Shown here: piece by piece, positions 21,701 through 31,900 of the stretch
Position numbering within the stretch: position 1 is the stretch's first letter
Layout of the letters: each line of letters begins with the position of its first letter
Source: Melastoma dodecandrum
Lineage: Eukaryota > Streptophyta > Magnoliopsida > Myrtales > Melastomataceae
Assembly: GCA_029817715.1 (NCBI GenBank)
Contig: JARUPY010000394.1
Span: forward strand, 1 to 64,000
Length of the DNA stretch: 64,000 nucleotides
Direction of reading: 5' to 3'
Position numbers and translations under genes: made by a program
Notes under the pieces: model-generated
Told to the model about the DNA's origin: nothing
Database searches by the model: none
The model's input: only the letters and a program-made list of their open reading frames with translations

Positions 21701-23990
21701 TCGAAGCTCGTACACCATCTCATTATGAGGAAAAGGTCCCAACAGGGCTTGTCGGCATGCAAGAGTCGATGAAGACATCCCGAGCCAGTATCCCTCTCCC
21801 AGTTTTCATATCGAAAGAAGCAAATAATTTCCAATCCGTTAGATAATGCGGAGTGGGTCGATATTCTTAGACAGTTCGAAGTTGTGTAGTCGAGGGAAGT
21901 ACAAGTTGTGCCCATGCCACGATAATCCACAAAGGGCCTGTTGCTGGTCTCGAAGGGAATACTCCTGATATTCTTCGGATCGATTGCAACTGCCTCGAAG
22001 TGAGCTTCAATAGACCAGACTGAGAAGGAACGGAGACATCGCTACTGGTTCTGTTGCCTTTCACTAAGAAGCTCGCCACTAAGTACCATGTGATTCAGCA
22101 ATTGCTTGCTGCGATTCAAGTAGACGTACTTCGAAAGCCATTCAATCATGAACTGATATTCGTCCTCCTCACCCGTCCTTCGGGTCACTTTGTTAGATGA
22201 GTTTCGATGACGATCCCGAGTCGTTGCTTCTTTTCAAATCTGAAATCATCGTTCACCTCTGATAATCTAACGGGTGTTCCGTAGGGAATAACAGCCCATC
22301 AGAAAAGCCACATCGGGAAATGGTCACTGTCATGGGTCCTTCTCGAAGATAGAAGAAGTTGGTCAATACACACCATAGAGATAGAAGTGTCGCGACTGAA
22401 CGACGATTGCATCTCATTGGCCTCTGTTGAAGCCATAAATCTGATAAATCCCTATGGTTTCCCACTTGCTGCGTTTGAAGATCGGTCCATAAATTTGTCC
22501 ATTCGACGAACACTATCTACACCTGTAGTTGGAAAGCAATGCAAAGTTGAATCGTCGGAGTTAGGGGACCGGACACCAATTTCCTGGGTCAAGGAAACTG
22601 TCTCTGCAGATTGGGATGGACTATAGGGTCAGGGGAGGAGGTAATCGACGTACATATGCTTGTTGTCTACCGAAGGGTTGAAAGAACCGCCTCTAAAGAA
22701 GGGGCCCGGCGTGATTTGCCCGTTATTTTTTGCCTCTTCTTCGGCGAAATCGAAGGTTCTTTTGGCTAGGAATCTATTACATAGCTCCTGAAACCCTTTG
22801 AAGTAAACCCCACAACCATTCAGCGGCGTGCGTATTGTAGAATGCTTGAGTGCCATGACTGGATGCGGCAAGGAAGCACATCGCTTTGCAGAAGAGAGAG
22901 AAATAGACGGATTGATGAAGAGAAAGAGAGTAAAAGTGGCAAATAGGAAGATGACAAAGGTTTTATAGGGGAAGATGGAGAAAGACGGACTGACACATCG
23001 AAGGGAGGTTACAAAATATTTACATGGTAAACGTCATTTCAGGGCTTTGCATATTGGGCTTTGAAGATGCTCGAGATCGATGATGCGTCGACGGCGTTCA
23101 ACATCGATGTTGCGTCAAGGATAATCATCAAGGTATAAAGATCAATGTTGACTCAGGAGCTCATCGATATTACGAGGATCGACAGTGGAGTTCATCGATG
23201 ATGGGATTATCTCAAACAGTTGGTCGATAGTTAGCATTAGGATAATTAGCACGTTTTTAATGTGTTTAGGTCTACAGTTATCTGGTTAATGTCTATAAAT
23301 ATGTCGTCCTTAGTCAATTGTTGAACACAGAAAATTCATTCTATGACCCTGAAGGGCTGCTTGGTTGTCAACTTGACTGCTAGATATCGTGTAAAGTGTT
23401 ACAGGATGGCCGTAAGTTTTCTTTTTCTTATGTTAGTGAAATTCTTAACTTCTATTTGTTCTTTTGTTTTATTGGCGATAACGTTACGTTCAACACTTTA
23501 ATCCCTGTTATATCGCGATGTGTTTCGTCCGCAAAATAGCCTCAGAATTCTCATATCTAGTGGAGGATTGTGATCCCCGCGTCTTAGACTTTTTATTATT
23601 ATTTTTTTGTTTGGTTTTCTCTTGTTCCACGGTATATCACATGATTCTCGAAAAAAAAGGGAAAACGACCTTGACGATTTTCATGTTTTATTTTGACGTC
23701 ATGGGTCATAAAAAAGAAAAAGTATGGGCAATCAAGGAGTCGTGACGGGAACATGTCAAATATATGCAATATTAAGGAGAAAAAAAAAAGAAACGGATGA
23801 TGTGTGAATATGGTTAATTCTAGTTAATCCTAATCGACCATGTGAAATTACCAATTTTTATTGATGATATCATTAATCATGTTTAACGATTACCAAAGCA
23901 AGCATGTTCGACAAATCGTTAATCTAAAAAGCACATCTACAATGGTTGGTTAGTGATTCAATTAATCTAAGCTTAATTGAATGCAATTAA
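18772..23990. other. Unassigned repeat-like region, no recognised gene
   Basis: Short frames on both strands (for example 19205-19688 minus, 21455-21778 minus, 22629-22871 minus) have no family I recognise. Two copies of GGAGTCGCCA (about 20515 and 20881) and the compositional change around 20230-20840 suggest eroded retrotransposon sequence. A promoter-like TCTATAAATA at about 23292, with no coding continuation, looks like LTR U3. ATCGATG-type repeats occur at about 23065-23200. Confidence 0.4.
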
Positions 23991-24007
23991 AACTAGATTA
24001 GTAATGG

Positions 24008-24520
24008 TTAAATAAATGAATGCTCGTCTTGACTAACCTGGTCGGTTTTTGCATAACATTCCGGAGTTAGCCACATGGTTTTCACTATTTGGACAGGATG
24101 ATTCGATTTAATGTTGTAGTGAGGTGATCCGCAATTTAGGGGATCTATAGTTATCTTTAACGATGAAAAGTATTGATTCATGAATGCTTCTTTCATCTGT
24201 TTCCACGGTGGTGGCTAATCCCGCAGGTAAAGAATTAAGACAACTCCATGCTCTATCCTTCAAAGAGAAGGGGGAATAGCTTCAATATGACCGCATCACG
24301 GGGCACATCCATTCTACCTGAAGCTGTCGTAGATACTTAGGAACTTGCTTAAATGCTCATGTGGATCCTCACTTGGTGACCCTCGAAACATCACTGAATT
24401 TTGAATCATTTGCATTACCGATGTTTTTATCTCGTAGTACAGTCCATGAATTGCAAGTGCAATACAGGACCGGCTTAAATGTGGTTCTGCTGAAGTAAAC
24501 TCCACCATCAGCCTAGTATA
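24008..24520 (-). pseudogene. Athila-like gag N-terminal fragment
   Basis: The frame 24314-24508 ends with SVMQMIQNSVMFRGSPSEDP followed by HEHL, the hallmark start of Athila-type gag (x-MVQ-N-x-F-GSPSEDPN-H). A second frame, 24008-24196, contains AFMNQYFSSLK, corresponding to the F-x-x-K-F-F/Y-block further into capsid. Stops and shifts separate them, and the element is truncated to the left of about 24000. Confidence 0.75.
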
Positions 24521-24776
24521 AATAACCTACTCACCTTCAGTTTGTTGTCCGTGAATTGGATTTCCATCCATGTTGCTTTGTTGTGCACGAGCGCTCTCAA
24601 AAAACCAGCTTATGAAATGTCCTTTCGATGTCGGGATCAAAAGGTAAATTTTTTGGATTTTGAGTACGTCGCATGCACCTAGCAAAAAATAACAAAAGCA
24701 AAAAAGAAAAGAAATGAACGACTTGAACATCAAATAGGAAAAAGTGTTCAAAGTAGAAAAATTTTCTCAAAATTGA

Positions 24777-24795
24777 TTCCCCGAAAACGGTGCCA
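24777..24795 (-). other. Athila-type primer binding site (mutated)
   Basis: On the minus strand TGGCACCGTTTTCGGGGAAT resembles the canonical Athila PBS TGGCGCCGTTGCCGGGGA with a few changes. It lies about five bases from the LTR end at 24801. Confidence 0.8.
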
Positions 24796-24800
24796 AAATT

Positions 24801-26703
24801 TGATCACGCTTGTCAAAGGCAGCAAATTAAATACTCTAACAAACTTAACTAACTTGTAGACGAGACAAGTAGAGGTCGTTTACACTAGGGTTGTTAATGA
24901 GCCAGGCCGGCTCGCGAACTACTCGGCCCGGCTCTTCTTCTCGCCCGAGCCCAGATTGACAATAGTCAAATTTTGTCGGGCTCGGGCCTAATTTTCTTTT
25001 AGCCAAGCCAGGCTCGGGCCGATTTACTAGCTCGACAAGCCGCCCGTCCCGGCTTGATAAATTTTATAAATAAATGATTAAATTAATTATAAAAAATTAA
25101 AAAAAGAATGAGAAATGCAAAATGGGCTTATATTTGCAAACGGAAAAGGGGGGAGAATTTTGGATCGGGCTCGGGCTCGGGCTTAGGCCGAAATTTTTTT
25201 TAGCCGAGCTCGGGCTCGGGCTAGATTACAAGAGCCCGATGAGGCTCGGGCCCGGGCGCGAGCCAGATACCTTTTTTAGCGGGCTTGAGTAAGAGAAGTT
25301 CGAGCCCAGTACGGCTCATTAACACCCCTAGTTCCCATAGAGAATCAACAAAGCGGTTGCATGATTAACTAAGCTGAGGTCAAGTCAATAAAGATAAAAG
25401 ATGATGAAACTGGAAATAAAATGCAAAATAAACTATAATTTAATCAAATAAGAAAGCTTAGGACTATCAACTTCCCCAGCAAATTATGTAACTCGTTTCT
25501 TCCCTTCTCCGCTTATTGAATTCTTATGTTATTAACCTAGGCTTTGATTATCTCCTTACGCCTCTCCCAAGTGCTCTAAGGATGTATTCCCTGTGTCGAG
25601 CTAATCACTCTATTCCCAAACAATTAACTAGTGGAACCCATTATGTGTCAACCCTTAATGTCTACCTCAGGTGATTCGGTATATTCCTATACTTCTCAAG
25701 GATTAGCTCTGTGTGCCATTGAGACGCTAACATAGGTATCCAATCCACGGGTTAACCTAAACAAGTTTCTAAGCCGATTAGGTCTCAAGATCAAATTAAT
25801 CGGTGGCCAGTCAATTAACCACATTAAGATCATGATATGGATAAATAACCACACATATTCGAATAACACAAAGAAAGAAATTTACTTGTTAAATAAAATC
25901 GCTAGGTTCCATTGAAGTCCTAAAAAATAAAATTAGTTCATAATGAGAATAACAATCAATCCGATTTCAAGAGAAGGACAACGACAAAGAAATCAAGGGA
26001 CAAAAAGAAGAGAAATGCCTCCCCGGTCTTCCGATCTGGGAAATATTAGCCTGGTTTGGATCTCCGCTTGAGCCCTAGCCGTTACTTCCTTCTCTGTCAC
26101 CTGATCAAATGCCACCTTTCCAAAAGAATTTTCTCTCCCTAGGCTTACACTTAGAAAATATAAGTAGTTTCTCTAAAAGATTTCCTAATATTCTAAAACT
26201 AAAACAAATCTCCTAAGTAAATAAAAATTAAATAAAATAAAGGGATTGAATAAGGTAACTAATTGAATCTTTTCCTTCATATTGCAGTTCGGAGAACACT
26301 TGAAGTGTTCCACGCGGTTCTGTACAGATTGCAGCAGGTCGCGTCTTTCCTACAGACGGACACGTGTTTATCTCTATAGAATCCCCAAGATCACGTCTTT
26401 CATATTAGAAAGATGCGTCCTTCTGCTCTCTGGTTTTGATTGCTCATTTTGTTTTGTTCTCGCCCAAACTCTAAGTTTCCTTTCATTCTCTGGCACCAAA
26501 TTAATATAAATCCAAGAAACATCAACAAGAACATTAATTTATTTCTTAATAGACTCGATATATAAGAAAACAAAAATTACTACAGTAAAACTAAATTAAA
26601 TCGAAATAGAACTAAAACCTACTAAAATCTTATCAAAACTTACATGACTAACTACATAAATCACCGTTTAGATTGTGAAATAACTCTACCTCCATATATT
26701 TAT
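24801..26703 (-). repeat. Athila-like LTR containing a nested MITE
   Basis: The segment begins TGATCACG beside the PBS. Its middle (about 25430-26000) has the same order of short blocks as the Athila-like LTRs at 43248-44439 and 60800-62029: a paragraph of CTT/CTC-rich text, CCCATTATGT, a T-C-A-CC-T-CAGGTG block, then AATTAGTTCATAA. The outer end is placed at about 26703 (TTATCA) by analogy and is uncertain. A 445 bp hAT-type MITE is inserted at 24886-25330. A perfect palindrome GAACACTTGAAGTGTTC sits at about 26294. Confidence 0.65.
24886..25330. mobile_element. hAT-type MITE, 445 bp
   Basis: The left end TAGGGTTGTTAATGAGCC and the right end GGCTCATTAACACCCCTA are near-perfect terminal inverted repeats. 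Flanking eight-base sequences GTTTACAC (24878-24885) and GTTCCCAT (25331-25338) agree at five or six positions, as expected of an aged 8 bp hAT target duplication. The interior carries repeated GGGCTCGGGCTCGGGC and its complement, giving a strongly GC-biased foldback around an AT-rich centre. There is no coding capacity. Confidence 0.8.
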
Positions 26704-26778
26704 CAGCAGACAAGTCATCTTGGACTGATATCACGCTCAACCTCGATAATAGCATTGACGAACAACCCTCCTTGCTCT

Positions 26779-26970
26779 TTACGTTCTCGACAAAGATCGA
26801 GAGCATCCACAGCGGAAGCTCATACAAGTATATGATTTCTTCCCATTCTTTTCGCTTGAAGCTGCTTCGATGATTCTTGTCCTCAGCAGATAGTCCCAGG
26901 AACCCTGGAGACGAGAAATTGAACCCGAGACCCCACCCTTCCCTCCAAGAAGAAAATGGTCGAGAGACAT
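26779..26970 (-). CDS. Candidate small ORF (63 aa) behind a TATA box
   Basis: The frame begins ATG at 26970 and encodes a 63-residue, Ser/Arg-rich protein containing HFLLGGKGGVSGSIS. I recognise no family. A TATA-like CTATATAACC on the minus strand (about 27021-27030) lies 50-60 bases upstream of the ATG, plausible for a short 5' UTR. It sits between the Mutator-type MITE and an Athila-like LTR. It could be the first exon of a host gene cut off by the LTR insertion, or LTR-derived promoter sequence. Existence as a gene is uncertain. Confidence 0.25.
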   Translation of the reverse strand: MSLDHFLLGGKGGVSGSISRLQGSWDYLLRTRIIEAASSEKNGKKSYTCMSFRCGCSRSLSRT

Positions 26971-27020
26971 CGTGAACAGTTTTATCTATTTTTGCTCATA
27001 TTTCACTTCGGGGAAACTTG

Positions 27021-27030
27021 GGTTATATAG
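27021..27030 (-). promoter_or_regulatory. TATA-box-like element
   Basis: Minus-strand CTCTATATAACCC lies about 50 bases before the ATG at 26970. This is the only support for transcription of the small ORF. Confidence 0.3.
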
Positions 27031-27063
27031 AGTTTTTCTCTGTTATTTTAAGATTTGTCGGGG

Positions 27064-27790
27064 GATCCGAATCCTCTCCATTTCAGAAATGGAGAGTGTC
27101 CAGTTTATGGATAAGATCTTCCTATTTTTAATTTAGCGGTGTACATTATTCTTATTTTATCTTATTTTAATTATAGTAAGGGCAAAATAGACATTACTCA
27201 ATATAGTCATTTTTAAATACTTTTACATTTTTAAAACACTATATTTAATTAATAACAAAATAAAAAACATAAACAATAAATTATAAACCCAAAATATTAA
27301 ACTCTAAACCCTAAAAGTTAAACCTTAATTACTAAACCATAAATTACACCTTAAATCCTAAAAATTAAACTTTAAATCGAAATGTTAAACCATAAACCCT
27401 AAAAGTTAATTTTTAAATCGAAATTTTAAACCGTAAACCCTAAAAGTTAAACCTTAAATCCTAAACCATAAACCATAAAAGTTAAACCCCTAAATGTTAA
27501 ATATTGCACCTAAATGTTAAATCCTAAACACCAAATGTAAATAAAATATTAAATATTTAGTCATAAATTATAAACCATAAATGTTACACGATATTAAATA
27601 ATAAATATATATTACAATATTTTATTATTTATTAATATCTTTTAAAGGAAATAACTTCTTAATGTATCAAGGATAGTAAAGTAATTTTATTATACTAAAA
27701 TTAAAAAGACGGTCGAATTAAAAGATGACTAATCCGATCCTTAAAATGGAGACTTCCTATTTCTTTATGAAAACGGAGGGGATCCTAATC
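27064..27790. mobile_element. Mutator-type MITE, 727 bp, with telomere-like core
   Basis: Ends GATCCGAATCCTCTCC (left) and the complement of GGAGGGGATCCTAATC (right) form imperfect terminal inverted repeats. Flanking nine-base sequences TTGTCGGGG (27055-27063) and TTGTTAGGG (27791-27799) match at seven of nine, the target-duplication length of Mutator elements. The interior (about 27285-27545) holds many degenerate copies of TAAACCCTAAAAGTTAAACC, related to the plant telomere unit CCCTAAA. No transposase is present. Confidence 0.75.
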
Positions 27791-27799
27791 TTGTTAGGG

Positions 27800-28941
27800 T
27801 TGGGGAGGTAGTCCACATGGACTCCTACGTCCAGGAGACAACCGACCTGGAGGATTACTCAAACTCCATGTAAGAAATTAAAAAAATAGAGAATATATAA
27901 TACATTAGTGGGTCCGTTAGGACATATTAAAATTTTTGTCTATTAAAAAAAATATCCAAAAAAATAGTTCCTCACTCAAACATATATGATTATAATTGGA
28001 AACACAAGAATATTTTTTATTATTGTGAAAATATTTATCCATCAAGAAGAGAGTTTAAAGCCTCTTATTATTTATTAATAAAGAATTTGATAATATTTTT
28101 CTTATGAAATTTTTTTTATTTATGGAAAATACCTTCTCCAACGTTTGGTAAGAGGTGGGTGGGTAGTTTGGGAAATTGTCTTTGCAGATTTGTAAATTAA
28201 GTCTGATGTGTTACTGGAGCCAGGTTATGGTATTACAAGTCGGTTTTGACTTGTATTTTTTAATGGTAGAATGTATTGGAGAACGTCTGAATAAAATCAG
28301 CTTCTGTAAAATCGTGATTACCGAAATTCACCCAAATTATGAGTTAAGGGAGACATCTCCCCAGGTACTGAATATCGCGTCCTGTCCTTTTATTTTCTAG
28401 TTGTCTTACTAACACTCGCTAGAGAGTACAATCAGGTTCCGAAACATAGAGTAAGAAACCGACCAGCTAGATATGGATTTTGATACATCTCCCTGAACAA
28501 AGCAATGAACAAATCACTCCATAAATTACGTGCTTCAGAAATCAGAAATATACAGAAGACTATCTTTGACTGCCGAAGTTCTCTAAAAGTTGATAAAGAT
28601 CCAAAATTGAACTTTTTTTTAACTTTACCCACTCTTAATGAAATGCAAAAGGTGAGCCCCCCTCCCCACCCCAAAAAAATATAATAATAAAATAGCTGAA
28701 TCTCAAAGCACAACTCAATTCTATGAGTACGGGAACACACTTAAATGGAAAAAAATGCTTAGGAGACCACAGATTGCCAGGGAGACTCAATCTCAAAGCA
28801 CAGCTCAACTAACTTTTTCTTGGATCAGCAACTTCTAGCCCAATAAAAGATTGACAGGATTCTGCCATCTGTTCCTTAATCCCATGCTTATCTGGAAGCC
28901 AGCCAACCATCACTGCATTTTGAACACCCGTTGCCTGTGTT
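27800..28941. other. AT-rich spacer and 3' flank of the methyltransferase gene
   Basis: 27890-28140 is AT-rich with no gene. About 28430-28941 is probably 3' UTR or flank of the gene to the right. It carries a near repeat of AATCTCAAAGCACAACTCAA at about 28701 and 28789, and a T8 run. I see no further coding sequence. Confidence 0.45.
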
Positions 28942-31900
28942 TCACTTGATATTATATGTAGGAACACTGAGATAGAACTTGGTGTTTTTAAAGTCCTCAA
29001 GAAGCGGATTGTATCCATCCTTCGTTCTCGTTTTTGAAGGCAAACCAAATTCTTCCATGAATGAAGAGGTGTCCAACTGCACCAAAGAGAAGATGAATAC
29101 ATATGTACTGTGCTTTGATGAAAATATGTGAGTTAGATCGGACATCGCCATCAAAACCCACAAAACAAGAAACCCAAAGAATATTTCTTTCTGAAAGCAC
29201 ATCTTTGGAGCTGCCATTACGTTCCGTTGTTGATCCATCGAGAACAAGGAAAACTTACTGTTATTGTTCGTCGCTTTCTGCCTTGTGTTGATGACTTATC
29301 CATGTTAAGTTTAGTCCATCCTGAACTGAAATGATCAATTCGTTCCAAAAGCCAAAAATCGGTTGGGAAAAAGATGTCGGCATCCCCCTGATGCATTTGA
29401 AAAACAGATTTTACATTATCTAGCTATAGCATCAGGCAAAGTGTTCAAGTCCTGGCAAGGAAAGCCTTAAGTTCATATAATGGGAAGCAAAAAAATGGGC
29501 ATGCAGCTCTTAAGTCTAGTTTTTAAGATGAAGTTGAAGACAATTCCATGTAAGATGTACAATACTGAAATACATTTACACAAGTAATAATGATCGACAC
29601 ACTTCTGAAAGTTATCACTTATTGGGGAAATCATAGCTTCAACAAACACACTAGTCCGGCAGCGTCTCTTTTTTTAATGAGGTGGTTCATGAAACACTTA
29701 CAGGCTAGGGTGCGGACCACCTAGCCCTGGTTACCAAGATCCACTAATCCCTCTTCAGGCTCCAAGAAGGACCCAACAACCCCTTGGAACCTGGTACATA
29801 CAGGCTGACGACTGGGCCTGACGGCAAGGGAGTTTTTGGTGCATTTACAAGCTAGAGTCCCGGCCCAATAACCCCATACCCACTGAGGGTTCGTGACACA
29901 CTTACAGACTCAAGACCTGGCTCAATAAGCTCTTGTGCTAGTGGTGTGAATGGTCAACATGCTGGGGATGGAACCTGAGACCGAGGATTGCCTTCCAGTA
30001 ATGCAATGCTAATCCTTATCTTAAACAAAGCAAGTAAAAGTTGGAGGTTGAAGCAAACATTTTAAGATGAATAAGTAAAACAGCTCGTCCTAGCTTGCAA
30101 GGTATTGCAGCAGACCTTAAAGGGATGTATTGGGTAAGGGCCAGGGCAAAGCCCTTAAGACAGTCTAAGAACCTCTTAATTATAAAATACAAAATTATTG
30201 CATGAGAATTTTGAGCCAAATTGAATGCAAAACATAGTAAAGATAATCAAAAGAGGAGGAGGTAACCGACCTTTGCATCTAGATAATTATCATAATCAGT
30301 GCTCTTCCCCTCTTTCTACAAGACATGAGAATGAGGTCAAAAGTGGGATGATACCATTATACAATATAAAGAACAATATTCTAATCTAAAGCCAAGAGAA
30401 AATTTTAACAATTTAAATTTGAAGCGGAATGAAAGGATAAGAAAGCAAGATGATATTGAAGATAATATAATAAAAGAGATACCTTAGTTGAGACCAATGG
30501 CGCTCGTTCCCCGGCTATTCTCACATCAGGCAAGTAACTAAAGTCTGACACAATCAAGGACATCTTGGGGAGTGCCTTGTGCAAAACCTCCAGTAATTTC
30601 TAGAAAATTCCAGCATCAGTAGTTTGATCAAACCAAACAAACTTAAAGAAATTGATAGACTTTTGAAAGATCCACAACCAAGCAGCCAGTAGGAAGCCAG
30701 CATTTTCTTGGCCTTGGGAAAACTTTCGACCACATGCGCTTCAATAAGGGACCATTTGAAGCAGTCTCCTTTTCTTTTATCATTTCCAGGCAATGTGCTA
30801 TAAGTGGGTCTGTTAACGGCTTGTATAACTCAAACAACATATCTCTGCAAGATAGCTCTGTGAGTCAAACTTTCCATCTCCGATAAAATAACTATATGGA
30901 GTGGAAGCGAGAAGAAAGTAGCTTCAATACTTAGTCAGATTGTGGAAAAAACAATAGAAGATATTGGACTTTCATTTTTTAAAAAATAAAAGTATCAGTT
31001 CAAATTTACAAATTAAAACACAATTTGATTCATGAGCTTTTCCTGCCAATCCTCTCAATAAGCAAATAAGGTATTGCTACAAAATGTACAGAGAATGTAT
31101 AGAAGCACAAACTTCGAAAAAAACAGGGTCCATGTCATGTACACTTTGTAGTTGATAAACATTGCTTGAGGCTGATTTTCACATTAGAAGAACTGTTTTA
31201 ACCTTTATTGATAGAATCATGAATGCAAACAAAGATTCCGTTGATCTAAAGAATTTTATGCATGGTGACAGCCTCTGCAACTCTCTTAACAGCAGGATAA
31301 ACCAATTTCAAAGCCTGACAGCAGAAAGGCTCCTGACCTGTCTTGTTGTTTTTCAACCCATACTTCCATCCAAGGAGACACTTGATTTTCAGCATAAACA
31401 AGATCGTGTGGAAGATTATCGAGCACCTGCAAGATATTAGAAAAGAGTCCAAGGAAAATTAATAATGTTGTAAAAAAACTTGCACAGAGAGATTAGCATA
31501 TTCACCAGCATGCAGAAACATATTTTCCAAAGCTTGTTCTAAAATAGATGAGGTTTATTTATTAAAAGAACTTAGGGTGTAGAAAATGCTTTCCGGCAGG
31601 TGTGGGAAATGAAAATGGAACCCATATGTGGACAATTTTACTCTTATAAATATTTACAGAAAGGCTTACCACTTCGAAATAATGGTTTGCTAAGCTGTGA
31701 TTTCATGGAGGCTGACCCATAAATGATATTTTATTTATAATACATAAAATTAGATGGGAAAATAGGCTACAGTAAAGAAATTGCACATACAAAGGCAAGA
31801 CTTGTGGGATATTCAAGCATACCTCTAGCATGATAACCCAGCAAGGTTGTTGGTCAGTCTTACCTGGCACAATGAAGCAATTACTGTATCTTAGAAAATA

